Positions 11,901-22,795 of a DNA stretch of 64,000 bases are shown here, piece after piece. Position 1 is the stretch's first letter. Each line of letters begins with the position of its first letter. A model generated the notes under the pieces. It searched no databases, had not been told where the DNA came from, and was given only the letters and a program-made list of their open reading frames with translations. The translations under genes were made by a program, and so were the position numbers. This DNA comes from Micractinium sp. NFX-FRZ (taxonomy: Eukaryota > Chlorophyta > Trebouxiophyceae > Chlorellales > Chlorellaceae): the NCBI GenBank assembly GCA_029339195.1, contig JAPTJF010000011.1, positions 186,001-250,000 of the forward strand, read 5' to 3'.

Positions 11901-14584
11901 CAAAGCACCCACCCTTCCTGTGGTTGCCACAGCCCATGCTGCAGCTGGGCAGGGCGGCGCTGCCCGCCCTCCCATCCAGGCACACACCGCATCCCACTGG
12001 CAGCAACACGGGGCAAGAGCCCACGAGAGGAACAGCAGCACCCACCCCTCTCGTTGGCGCCGCAGATGCTGGGCAGCGCTACGTAGCCCACGCGCTCATC
12101 CAGGAAAGCGGGCAGCATGGAGGAGAGGTAGCTGGACTCTGGGACGTGGTCGGCATCAAACTGGGCCACAACGTCATAGTCCCTGTAGCCCCAGTGGTCG
12201 TAAAAGAAAGCCAGGTTGCCCTCCTTGCACCTGCAAACGGCAAACGAGTGGCAGGCAGTCGACGTCGGGCGCGCACGAGGGCGTGTGCGAGGAAGAAAGG
12301 CAGAGGCCGGTTTGCCACGTTTGCCGAGTCACAGGATCTTGGGGCCAGACAAGACAGATGAGCCGCATTCAGGGTGCGCGCCTTGGCAGTGGCAGCGGTG
12401 GGCTGGCTCTCACGCCCTGGCGGGCACCCACGGCTTTTGTGCAATGCAGGTGAGCTCACCTTGTGCGGCGGGGCCAGGTGGGGCGGTGGTAGGCTTCCAC
12501 GCCCTTGCGGCATGAGATGCGGATGCCGTTCTCAGCGCACCATGCCCTGCTGGCGGCACACGGGAGCAGTAGAGGTGGGGTTGGCGGGTGTTTGGGTAGG
12601 GCAGGGTGCCACAGGCAGGTGTGGCTGCCATTGACCAAGTTGGTATGGTAGTGGCATGATGCGGGCAAGCTGCGGGGCCGCATGCGGGCCACAGGCCAGC
12701 GCCGACGGCTGCAGCAGCACTTGCCCGGTACCTGGGCCGGGGTGTCTGCCTGGCCCCCACCCAGCACCCCTTCCCCTTCCCCACCCTCACCCATCCCAGG
12801 GCAGGGGGCCCTGTCGCCCCACCCTCACTCTTGCTTACCCTTGCCCCCAGTGCCAGCTCATCTTTAGGCCGCTCCCCTCCTCTTGGTGAACCCCACTTCC
12901 ACCCCACCTCACAGCCCCTGACCAGCGGGCGCAAAACTTCGTGTGCGTGACCAACCCCTGCCTTGGCCCCCGAGCCAACCCCTGCCTTGGTCTTGACGCC
13001 ACCCTGACCGCCCCCTTGCTCATACTTGCCTGGTGGCTGCATCTGGGTCCTCATCGGCGAGCCATACGTCAAAGGGGTGGGGGTAGTCCTGCACCCGTGG
13101 CAGCATCCACACACTGGGTTTAGTGCAGTCAGGGGGATGCTGCAGTGCCGGGCGGGTTGACAGACGGGGACCAGTGCCGCTGCCCCACTTCACTGGTTCT
13201 GTATTGCATTGACATCAAACATACATGGTCCAGAAACCATGCACAAGTGCCCCACCTGCGCCAGCATGGCGCTCAGCGTGGCCTGCAGCATGCTGAGCGG
13301 CTCGGAGGGGACCTTGGTGGCAATCATGGCTACCCTGCAACACACGAACAGGGGTTGGGGTGTGCAGTGTGAATTAAGGTTAGGAAGCTGAAGGAGGGCA
13401 GGGGGCAGGGGCGGGGGTGGGAGGAGGTAGCAGGATGGGAAGGCGGGACGCCAGTAGGGTGGGGCGAGGGAGGTGGGGTGGGGGAGAAGTCCTCCTCCCC
13501 CTTTTTTAAGGTGGGGAGGGGCCAGCAAGTGGCCACCAAAGCACCACCACACATTCAGCCCAGTACCGGATGGCACCGCCTGCGCCACGGGATGTCAACT
13601 TGCATGACCTTTGCATATGCCTGGCCACAGGCCGAGCCGACCTGGTGAGGAGCGGCCAGAAAGCAGCAGCACGCGTGCTGGCAGGCGCACAGCCTGTGTG
13701 CCATGACGGTACCACACCTGGCGGCTGGCGCTGCACCTGGTACCGCCCCTGCGCGCGCACGCATGCACTCCCGTGCAGAGAACAAGAACGCTGCACACAT
13801 GCACACCCTGTCCCAGCCCCGCCCCCCCTTTCTTGTGGGCACGCATACAGCCTTGGTGCCGGCCCGTCCCAAACGGCACCGCAAGCCCTAGCCCCAACCC
13901 CTGGCGCGCTGCAGCGCCGCCGCACCTGAAGCGGGGTACAGGAAGGGAGGCGTCGAGCTTTTGGGCCCTGAAGTGGAGCAGCAGCGATGTGAAGCTGTCC
14001 ACGGTTGCCATGCACACTCCAAAGTAGAAGACAGAGATGAGGGCCGCGGTGCCCCAGCTGCCCAGGCCATAGAGCGCGATTTGAGAGAGCAACCTGCGGG
14101 GCAGGGCGGGGCGGCGGCGCGGTGAGGAAGGTGCGCCAGCAATGGCCGAAGGTGGCGGCGAGGTCGGTGGGGCTTTGCGGGGCGTCTGCTGAGCGTTTGG
14201 ATCCGCATGAGCGTTTCTGACGCCTACTGTAATCGGGCACAGCCGCGGGCTGGCAGCTGCCTGCTGCACCACAGGCGCGGCCGGCTGCTGGGAGAGAGTG
14301 TCCCTTGCAGGCGCGCTCCGTACGCTCTAAATTGCCTGAACTGCTTCCAAAAGCGCTGGAGGAAGTTGGGCGGCCAAAGCCGGCTGCACGGCCCTAGGGC
14401 ATTCAATGCCTCGTGCAGGGCAGCTTCCCAGCGCGCACGGCCCCACACGCTGCACCCACCAGACGTGAATTTGGGCCCATGCGGAGAGCAGGACTACTGA
14501 GATGAGCAGCAGCGCGAGTTTCTGGCGCCAGTTGAGGAGGTCCACAGTCGCCTCGCGAGCAGACGCCTCGCCAGCGACCGCCAT
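8901..14584 (-). CDS. Membrane family-2 glycosyltransferase, cellulose-synthase type
   Basis: Twelve exons from the ATG at 14584 down to the stop at 8901: 14460-14584, 13926-14093, 13256-13334, 13030-13088, 12460-12546, 12046-12230, 11411-11544, 11128-11202, 10403-10915, 9809-10044, 9505-9608, 8901-9178; 680 residues, phases all consistent. Two membrane helices come first (about residues 20-45 and 45-75). The catalytic domain shows the processive GT2 signature: FDVWLADEDPD, AQFDADHVPE (DxD, residues 198-200), LDEDMST (the TED-like acid), and QEYQW at 327-331 in place of QxxRW. About five or six helices follow and the tail is basic and serine-rich. The product should be a beta-linked polysaccharide extruded across a membrane. 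Cellulose, mixed-linkage glucan, chitin or hyaluronan-like products cannot be told apart here. The intron below 13030 begins GC; the acceptor at 12546/12549 is a CAGCAG tandem. It converges on the transporter gene to its left. Confidence 0.88.
9292..9322. repeat. GGGA tandem run in a GT2 intron
   Basis: About seven GGGA units inside the intron between 9179 and 9504. Confidence 0.8.
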
Positions 14585-15744
14585 CGAGGTGGGATTTCAA
14601 TATGTTACACACGATAACGGGAACGGCGCGGGACGAGCGCTGGTGTGGCAACCTTACAAGCGATTGCAGGCCCGCGGCCCGGCGCTTTCTTTTTGGTACC
14701 GGACATGCAGGTTCACTCTGGGCTACCGGAGGTATGCTTACGGTTTCGACCGCTAACTCGAGGCTGCGGAGGCTATACTACAACTGCAAGATGTTGGAGG
14801 GCGCGGGGAAGTGTAAAGGACGCATTTGCTAGCGGCGGTACTGCAGCAGAGGAAGCCAATTGCCAGCGTGGCTTCCAAGCTGCTGAGTTGATGCTGAGGC
14901 TCACCATTGCACCAACCTCTTGTGCACAGACCCTGCTTGCCGCAACTGTCTCACCTGGTGCCCCGATCTGAGCTTGCTTCGTGTTGCATCAGGTGGGAAG
15001 GTGTGCCGGGCGGTCCCTGGCCGCGCAACCCCATGCTGTGAGCAGGACAGGTAGAGGCAGCAGCTAGCTTCTGGGCTCATGCGCCGCGGCACACCATGGA
15101 ACACAATGCTCATTCCATTTTTGCACTGCCAACGGTGGCACGTGAGGGGGAGGGGGAGCTTGCACGACTTGCTGGCGAGGCTGCACTTGGGACTCCCGGA
15201 AGCATGGAGCAGGTCCTGGCACATCCAGCCCCACCCCCATACACCTTGAACTGCCAGTACACTGCCAGTGCGGCACTGTGCACATTTTTCATGACACCCA
15301 GGCCTGTTGCTTCCCGCAGATCACCCCCCACGCTTGGATTGCTCTGCATCTGATTAGAATCGGAATTTCTCGTCACTGACTGGTCACTTCCGATCCCCTG
15401 CGCTGAGTTGGGCGTTGCAGTTCACCAAGTGGCAGAGTTTAGGAGTGCTGAGCAGGCAGCAGTCCGTGGAGGGAAGCACAGAGACGAGCCTGGAGAAGGG
15501 GACGATGTTGATAAGAGCATCGATCACAAGGGAGTGAGAGTGGGGGAGTTTGGGCAGAGGGGCAGGGCTGCAAGACCAACAGTCGGGCCGCCCGGGGAGG
15601 AGCACTTGGGCACAGCCGGGAAAGCAACGCTGCTTGGGCGCAACAGCGGTGGGGGCAGGCTGGGGCCCACAGGCAGCAGCACCAACCCTTTCGAGTCATT
15701 GGCTGGTTGGGTGGCCTTGACGGGGCGTGCGTCCATGTTCTGCT
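14585..15744. other. Intergenic: GT2 promoter side and F-box/LRR 3' UTR
   Basis: Both neighbours are on the minus strand. The part just above 14585 is the GT2 upstream region; the part below 15745 is the 3' side of the F-box-like gene. No further gene seen. Confidence 0.55.
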
Positions 15745-17868
15745 TCAAGGCTGCCTGCGCCCGCCGCGCTTCCTGCCTGCCTGCACACCCAGCGCAGCCG
15801 CCGCCGCGGCTGCGCCAACCAGCGCTGCCGCTGTCAGCACCTTGTGCAGTGGGCTCTCGTGCCGCCTCTGCACTATCAGAGGCTGCAGACCCTCCTGGCT
15901 GCTCTGCTTGCCCTGCTTGGCCACCAAGCCGCGTGGCCGGCACTTGCTCAAGTGGCGGCGCAGCTGGCTGCTGCTCACCACAGCTGTCGGCTGCCCCGGC
16001 TGCAGCACCCCATACTCTTCCGCCGCCAGCTCGCCGTGCCCTATGCCGCCAGCAGCCAGGGCAGCCAGCAGCGCTGACACAACCTGGCGCTCTGCTGCGT
16101 GTGCCTGCTCGCCTGCTGCTGATGCGCCGCTGGCCAGGCCCGCCGCCTGCTGTGGCACCCCAAGCTGCAGGCGCCGAGCCAGCACGCGCACACGTGACGC
16201 GGCGCTGCCCAGCACGGCTGCGTCGGCAGCAATGTGCAGGCCCTGCGCACGGATGTCCAGCCGCTCCAACCGGTGCTGCGGGCCCTGCTGGGAAGGACAC
16301 AGCGGAGCAGGCATGCAGGGGAGGCTCAGCACTGGGCTGCATTGCTCCTTACTGCAGAAGGTGCTGTCCATATAGTTGTGCATCTAGATAAGGTAGAGGT
16401 GCAGCAGTAGGCAGGGCGGCACGCAAACACCAGCCCTCCCTCGAGCATGCCCTCCCTCAGCCTGCACACTCGAGCAAGCAGGCCATCACCACCCAGCAGT
16501 GCTGGTGCCACCCCTCCCTCACCCACACCCACCATGCAGCCCCTCACCCACCCTGAGCAGAGGGTGCAGGGTGCCCAGGTCGACAATGTCGCTCAGCAGC
16601 CGGCGCGCCTCCTCCCCCACCCGCCGTGCTGCAGTCTGCTGGTGCACGGGCAGCGCCAGGAGGGCCCCGGCAGGCGCGGCCACAATGTGGGTGCCCGCCC
16701 GAGGGACGGGGCTGCGGAGGACGCGCCGCGCATCGTGATGCCAGCCATACGAGTTCCTGGCAAACCGGCCAAAGAGCCAGGAGCAGATCGCGCAGGCGGC
16801 GCGCACCATGATAGGTGTCTCAGCATCTGGCACCACAGCTGCAGCCCCGAGGACTAATGAAGCCAACGCGCTAATTGGGCAGCCGGCCGCGCAGAACACC
16901 GCGACAGCAGCAGGGTTGTCTGGCAGCGGCAGCGGGCGGTAGACATACAGCTCCACCGCTGGCGGCAGCCGCCCCAGCAGCACTGCAGGCTGGGGAGAGG
17001 CAGCTGTGTCCAGATATCCCAGCTGGCCGGGTGGCGCCGCTTCTGCCACAGCCTTCATTGAAAAGGGGTCGGGCTTGAGGTCCCATGGCAGCGCTGCCAC
17101 GGCACGGCGCAGGCGGCTGTACACCCAGAGCGCGTTGGGCAGCGTCATGGTCACGCTGCGCACGCTGGGCGGCAGGCCTGCCAGGTCAGCGCCTGCAAAG
17201 CCCCGCAGCTCCAGGTGGCGAAGGCCGGTGAAGGGGCGCACCGCATCTGCGGGAGGGGGCAAAACCGGCACATGAGGGCTTGTGTGAGTTAAAGTGGCCG
17301 TGAGAATATCAAAAACTACCCACCTTCAATTGTGTTTGTGCTAAGGTACATACAGCACTCGTCGGCCTTCAAGTCCCAACCTACCGGCGTCAAACACATC
17401 TTCAGCCTCCTCCGCTTCCAGCACCAGCCGCTGCACTTGAGCGCATGCTGTGGGAGCATATTCCGCCAGATGGCAGCCCAGCGAAGCTGCCTGCTGCACA
17501 GTGTGGGAGTGCCTGTGCGGGCTGCCCAGCTCCAAGCGCCGCAGCGTGACGCCGCCCACCCACTGCAGGCACCCGCTCAGCTTGCCGGCGGCCGTCAGCG
17601 CCGGAATGTCCAGGCGAAGGCTGAGCGGCACGCCACGCACTGCTCGCCAGTGCACCCGGCTGCGCAGTGCGACAGTGCGGCACTCCTGGGCTGCTGCCGC
17701 CGGGTCAGCTGGCCGCCTGGGGTCGCAGAAAGGGGCCAGGGTGGCCAGGGCCTCCTGCAGCAAGGGCGGCATGACGGGGCGGGGCGGCGCCTCAGTGGCA
17801 GTGAGCAGCCGGGGCGGCATGCGCCGCCAGACGGCTTCGGTTACCTCAAGTTGCTCTGCAAACGGCAT
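15745..17868 (-). CDS. F-box/LRR-like protein with possible C-terminal tail anchor
   Basis: Three exons: 17385-17868, 16552-17246, 15745-16287 (or 15745-16284, since the acceptor is a CAGCAG tandem); 573 residues. I do not recognise an orthologue. The first exon has a leucine-rich, F-box-like opening (EAVWRRMPPRLL and a later SLRLDIPAL) and LRR-like strands such as LRRLELGSP. The second begins FTGLRHLELRGFAGADLAG, again LRR-like. This build resembles the F-box/LRR gene at 48423, but the F-box itself is too weak to be sure. The last 30 residues are a run of Ala/Leu/Val (LTAAALVGAAAAAAALGV) followed by a basic end (AGRKRGGRRQP), which is what a tail-anchored membrane protein looks like. If the F-box is real the product would be a substrate receptor for an SCF ubiquitin ligase; this is inference. 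Confidence 0.65.
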
Positions 17869-18651
17869 CGCTCATGCCCGAGCGCCGGAGGCCGGGCGGA
17901 GAGCAGTGGGTTCACCGCCGGAGGCTACTTGCACTGACACGCACAATAGCAATACCTCACCGCGTATGCTCCGACCATGCTCCTGGCAGGTTCAGGCAGC
18001 TGGAGCACACGCTGCAGCAGTGCATCCGCTGGGGCCGCCACGGCTACAGGCCTCTGGAGCAACTACTTGTGTGATTAATTCCAAAATACAACAACCGCAG
18101 ATGGACAGGTGGCATCCTGATAGCGCTGCGGATGCCTGATGGCATGCCGCACCGCCAACGGGGCACAGCACTCCCAGCTGCTGGCCGCTGCGATGCCGGC
18201 ACCAAACTTGGTGCAGCATATGCCTCTTGCGCATTTGCAGTGCATTCAAGACTCATCAGCCCAGTGAAAGAAGCCGCGGGTGGGCAGATGGGCAGCCAAC
18301 AAAGTGCGGCATGAAGGCGCCGCACACAAGGCCCGCGCACCGAAAGCGGCAACCGTGCGCCACAACAGAATTCTGCCCCTGGGCCCATTCGAGCTATGCT
18401 TCCCGTTTGAGCTCGAGTGGTCGTTTTCAGAACATTCTGGTTAAGTCTTGTCTTTGGCTTCCTGCACCCGCCTGCCGTGTACCTGCCTGGTGTCCTGCGT
18501 GGCAGGGGCACAGGCACGGAGAAATGTAATTTGCATACCAGCAAGCCATGATCAGATGAATGGTCACAGTTGCGCACCCCTATCACAAGCATACATTCAG
18601 TCTTGATCGGCGAGACCTGAAGAACAAAGGTGTGTCAGCGACTGCACACGT
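17869..18651. other. Intergenic upstream of F-box/LRR-like gene
   Basis: The right end, near 18530-18660, is less GC-rich. A short ACCAGCACCGGCACCAGCAG run sits at about 18661. No gene supported. Confidence 0.5.
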
Positions 18652-20521
18652 TCAGTCTGCACCAGCACCGGCACCAGCAGCAGCAGCAGCACCGCACACA
18701 GCATATTGTGACTCTTTGGATTTTTGATTTCCACGTTCCAACACACACCTGCACCGCCTGCCCAACCCCGGCGTCACCCACATGCCCGGACATGCTCCAT
18801 ACAGCATCACACCGCACACAATCACACAGCTCACCAGCACCAGCCGCTCTTCTAGGTCCAGCGCCTTGAGCTTGGCTTTCTGCTGCGGGTCGGCGGTGGA
18901 CACCCGCAGCTGCACAGCACATGATGGAGAGCGCGGCAGCGGTGGGAGGGCGAGCGAGGCGCTGTGCGCTCGTCATCCACTGCTTCTGCCGCACTCCCTG
19001 CACTCCATGGACCCCTTACTCACCGGACGTCCCGCAGGATGCGCAGCTCCTTGCGCAGCTGGCCTGGCTCTTGGCCACCAGCAGCGTTCGTCCGGGTCGA
19101 ACACCAGCTGGCAGCCGCCGTGGCAGCTGGCAGCTGCAGTGGCAGCCGCACGTCAACCAGCATCTGCACGCAGGCAGGCGGGCAGGCAGGCAGGCAGGCA
19201 GGTGGGGGGCGGGGATTCAGGAGGAGACTAGGTGGGCATGCGACCAGTCGGGCGCTGCAGATGGATGGAGAAACGGGTGGGAGGGACAGCGGTTCAGCAA
19301 GGCCGAAATGCAGCGACAGCCATGCGTTGCCCAGCAGCTGCAGACAAGTAGGGATGTGAATACATCAACAGCTGCACACAGGAATAGAAGCAGACTTTGA
19401 TCCAGACCAGCATGGGGGAAGCGGTGGGCGGCGGCAGAGTGCGGCGGTGAGGGCGGTGGAAAGCCAGCGGCAAGTACAGCCAGCCAGCAGCCAGCCAGCC
19501 GGCCGGCCAGCAGGCTCAGCAAGGAGGCACATGCAGTATGTTGTGGTGGCCGTCCTGTACAGGCCGACCAGGCTGCACAAATAGCTCCTGGCAGCGAAGT
19601 GCTGTGCATCGCGGGCAGCTCGGATGGCAAACGCAGCACAGGCAGGCTCACGTGAGTGCGGTGGGCAGGTTGGTACCGGGGTCCATGAGGCCGCCCAGGT
19701 AGGCCCAGATGGCGCGCCAGTTGGGCCTGAGGGGTGCCAGGAGAAAAGAGAGGAGGAGGCAGGCAGTGAGCAGGGTGGCAGGGAGGGCAGTGCGCAGGGC
19801 AGAGCCAGAGGGCGAGCCGGGTGGGAGTCTGAGGGCAGGGCCAGGCGAGGAGCACGGGAAGGCGGAGCATGGAGAACAAGTAGGCAAGCGGGCAGTCAGG
19901 CGGGGCGGCCGCTTCCGGCCTCGCATCACAGGGGACACATGCTACTGAATCCCACATCCTCACCCGATCTTGAACACAATGTTGCCGACCGGGTCGCCCG
20001 GCCCCCACACATACACCCCCTGCCCAAGCACCCACCCAGGTGCACCCACCTGAGCTTGAACACCATGCTGCTGACGGGCTTGTCCGGCTCGTTGCGCGTC
20101 AGCAGCGGGTCCTCGCTGTTGGGCAGCCGGATCACGGGCGGGCAATGGGCTGGCCGTATTCGTCCAAGCCCTGCTCAACTCTGCGAGCGGAGGGGGCGGG
20201 GGGCAGGGCAGGGCGCATGGGGGTGAGTGAGTGAGCAAGTGGGGCTGGGTGAGGGGCGGCAGGCAAAGCAGCGGCAGACAAAAGTGCAGCAGGTGGGCCT
20301 CTGCCCCGGGGACAGAGGCAGGGGGGCGCCGGGGGTGGGGTGCGGGTGGCAGCACGCTGCAGGGAGGCGGTGCACAGACCGACCCTCTGCTCTGCTGCGG
20401 CTGCTGCTGCTGCTGCTGTGGGCCCGCTACAGCATGCAATGCTCACCTGGCCACCAGGCGCTGCCCCTTTGTACCTGATTGCATCGTCGTCTGCAAACTC
20501 CTGCAGCAGCGCCAGGTCCTC
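18652..20521 (-). pseudogene. Unrecognised gene with broken frame (pseudogene or assembly indels)
   Basis: Five exon-like pieces lie in order on the minus strand but do not join cleanly. They are 20475-20521 (EDLALLQEFADDDAIR), 20050-20180 (QGLDEYGQPIARP, then after a shift of frame VIRLPNSEDPLLTRNEPDKP), 19652-19726 (PNWRAIWAYLGGLMDPG), 19024-19163 (starting MLVDVRLPLQLP, with protein-like words in all three frames, and ending ELRILRDVR) and 18652-18909 (ADPQQKAKLKALDLEERLVL and a hydrophobic stretch VSCVIVCGVMLYG). The second piece needs one extra base near the G runs at 20136-20142 to stay open. The fourth piece fits no single frame to its neighbours. I do not know the family and saw no clear start exon above 20521. 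Residues suggest a soluble domain followed by a membrane segment. An indel-rich assembly, a decaying gene, or exons I failed to place are all possible. Confidence 0.4.
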
Positions 20522-21209
20522 CTGCACAGCGGGCACAGCACGCACGGCGGGCAGGGCGCAGGGGAGGGTGAGATGGGCGGGGAGGGAGCGGGGAAGGGAG
20601 CGGGGAAGGGAGCCAGGCGCACACCGCGGCGGCGGCGGCATCAGCGGCCAAAAGTAGTGAAAGGTAGCAGTGGCACTAGAAGTGGGGCAGCCGCAGCAAG
20701 ATATGGCGCCAGCAGCACAGCCAGCAGCAGCAGAAGAGGGCGCGAGCTAGCAAGAAGCCAGTACCGCTGCTGGATGCCGTTGCCCAGCCCAAGCTGCAGC
20801 TATGGGGGCTGGCGCACACACACATTGCCCACGGCGAGCAGCCCACGGTCAAGAGAAGATCACTCCCAGTATGAGGAAGAGAATCCAGGCCGGGGAGTCC
20901 CCGCCAACTCTGCAGGGGAGCGGGTGCAAAGGAGTGCGAAGGCAAGTGACGACGGCGCCAGCGCTGGCGGTGGAGGCTGCTGCTGAGCAGCGGCGCCCCA
21001 TGCGTTCCGATGCCCAAACTGCGACGCTCCTAGCGATGCATAACCAGCGATCGGGGTGCATAACCAGCGATCGGGGCTCGTAAGGTTCGAGGCGCACATT
21101 GTCCGTCGTCCAGCTTTGGCGACGCCGCGACTCCCGCTGTCAGCCGGCATCTACTGCTGCCTCCTGGAGGCGGAAGGCTGCCCAGGGACACATCCTCTGC
21201 GCTCCCAGA
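20522..21209. other. Region between broken gene and small membrane protein gene
   Basis: Possible missing 5' exons of the minus-strand broken gene would lie here. I could not place any with confidence. It carries a perfect 20-base tandem duplication at 21037-21076 and should hold the promoter of the plus-strand gene. Confidence 0.5.
21037..21076. repeat. Perfect 20-base tandem duplication
   Basis: TGCATAACCAGCGATCGGGG occurs twice head to tail with no mismatch, 134 bases before the small membrane protein's ATG. Confidence 0.95.
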
Positions 21210-21778
21210 ATGGCGGCCGTGAGCCTGGCGCCCGCTCAGCTGCTGCAAGCGCCGCTGGTTCGCAGCAAGGCGCACCGGGTGTTTGCAAACGGCATCCGCA
21301 GGCACAGCGCAGGTGTGTGGGTGGTTTGGTGGCAGCACGGCGCCTCGCACCGACGCGTGTGCGCGGGCCAGCGGCGTGGCCAGCGGCCAGCCCACCTGGG
21401 CCAGCCCACCGCGTGCAGGCCCAGCTGTTGTGCTTCCTTGCTCATGATGCAGCCTGGATCGTGCACTCTACTTGCTCACTCCCTACTGCCTTGCGTGCTC
21501 TTGCCCGTCCCCCTGCAGGTGCCGCGCCGGCAGTGCAGCGCCGCTGCGTGGCGCTGGCAGCCGGGCACCAGCCGGCCATGCAGCCCAAGAAGCCAAGGGG
21601 GGGCATCCGTGACCCACTCGACCCCCACAAGTGGAGGAACCCCGACTTCCTGAGCCACCAGGCAGACATTGTTCTTACGCATTTGGCGGTTGCGCTCATT
21701 TTGGTCATGCTGGGGTGGTGGCCGCTGGCGGTGCTCTACCTCGTCATCGGTGCCCCTTTCATGATTCTGCCATTCTGA
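21210..21778 (+). CDS. Small membrane protein with plastid-like leader, unknown function
   Basis: Two exons, 21210-21312 and 21519-21778, give 120 residues. The phase-1 join reads smoothly. The first 45 residues are rich in Ala, Arg, Ser and Val with few acids (MAAVSLAPAQLLQAPLVRSK, then RRCVALAAGHQP), as in algal plastid transit peptides. The mature part has a polar motif PRGGIRDPLDPHKWRNPDF and then a hydrophobic end with one or two membrane spans (IVLTHLAVALILVMLGWW and LAVLYLVIGAPFMILPF), stopping right after the last span. I do not recognise the family. A thylakoid or envelope location is inferred from the leader only. A TGTAA, the usual poly(A) signal of green algae, lies at 22118-22122. 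Confidence 0.7.
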
Positions 21779-22795
21779 GCGTGGCTGGCACTTTGTCCTG
21801 CTCTCTGTTGCTGGCCACCCCCGGGGCACAGTGCGTTGTCGCATCTGTGCACACACATACTGAACCGGCCTGCCCACCCATCTGGTAGTGCCGCTCACAA
21901 CCACTCAAAACATGTTGTGCGCCCGTGCAGAGCTGCATCCCGCTCCTGCACCTCTTCTGTTTGTTCTGTTTGTCATCAATCAGACACCGAGTCTCTCCGC
22001 TGTTCCCTCGCCACCCATGTTCCCCCGCTGCACCCATGCCCGCAGTTGCGTGCCCATTCACATTCCCGCCCCCGTTCACTCATCTGCGCGGCCCCTTGCC
22101 TGCCTCTCGCAGGCTGCTGTAAAGTAGCGTTCGAATCAAGGCTGCTGTCAATCTAAATCAAGTTTTGACCCAAACAGAAAGACCTAAAACTAGAGCGGCC
22201 CAACCAGGAGAGGCAGGGTGGGGCTGACAGCTAGCATGCCAATGCTCCACGATGTTTGAAATCAGACGGGCATAGGAGCAGGCGGAAAGAAGAATGTCGG
22301 AAGAGGTGGAGAGGGAGGAGGTGGGGTGGAGGCTGGGCATGCTTTGGTCATGAAAGCGCAGCGCACACAGCGTGCTGCATGGGCGGCCACTTCATAAAGG
22401 AGCCCAAAGGCAGCCGATCGTGCCATTAACAAGCTGGTGCGATGCTCATTGCAGGCAGCTGCTGACCTTCAGGCGCAGTGGGCCGTAGGTGGGGTAGATG
22501 GGCTGCTGACGTTGACCCCCTGGGGCATCAGGGCACCCAAACTGACGTGCCGTTGGCGGTGCCTTGACCTGACCTGCACCCATCAATTTAAACCATGTGT
22601 GCAGGGTTGGAGGGACAAAGAGTGGGCCGAGCCGTGGAACCTCTCTGCCAGGCAAGCCATGCTGCCAGGCAGCAGCGGCGGCGGCGGCAGCGGCAGGGGG
22701 CGGGGCGGGGCGGGATTTTCAGCTGCGCTTGCCTGCCCTGGGGCGCCGGCGGTTTCGGGGATTGGGTACCCACTCGACATTGTCATCTGCTGCAG
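21779..22795. other. Intergenic, plus missing start of U-box gene
   Basis: The first 350 bases are a likely 3' UTR ending near TGTAA (22118-22122). The stretch 22430-22795 should contain the first exon(s) of the U-box gene but no ATG/donor pair is convincing. Confidence 0.5.
22118..22122 (+). terminator. TGTAA poly(A) signal after small membrane protein gene
   Basis: TGTAA 340 bases after the stop. Confidence 0.4.

Noticed and set aside
19140..19202. GGCAGGCAGG runs that might be a CRISPR or telomere-like array
   Set aside because: No spacers and not a telomere repeat of green algae; plain intronic or intergenic simple repeat.
20117..20137. A 20-base GT...AG 'intron' that would repair the frame of the broken gene
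   Set aside because: Far too short to be spliced by the spliceosome; an indel is simpler.
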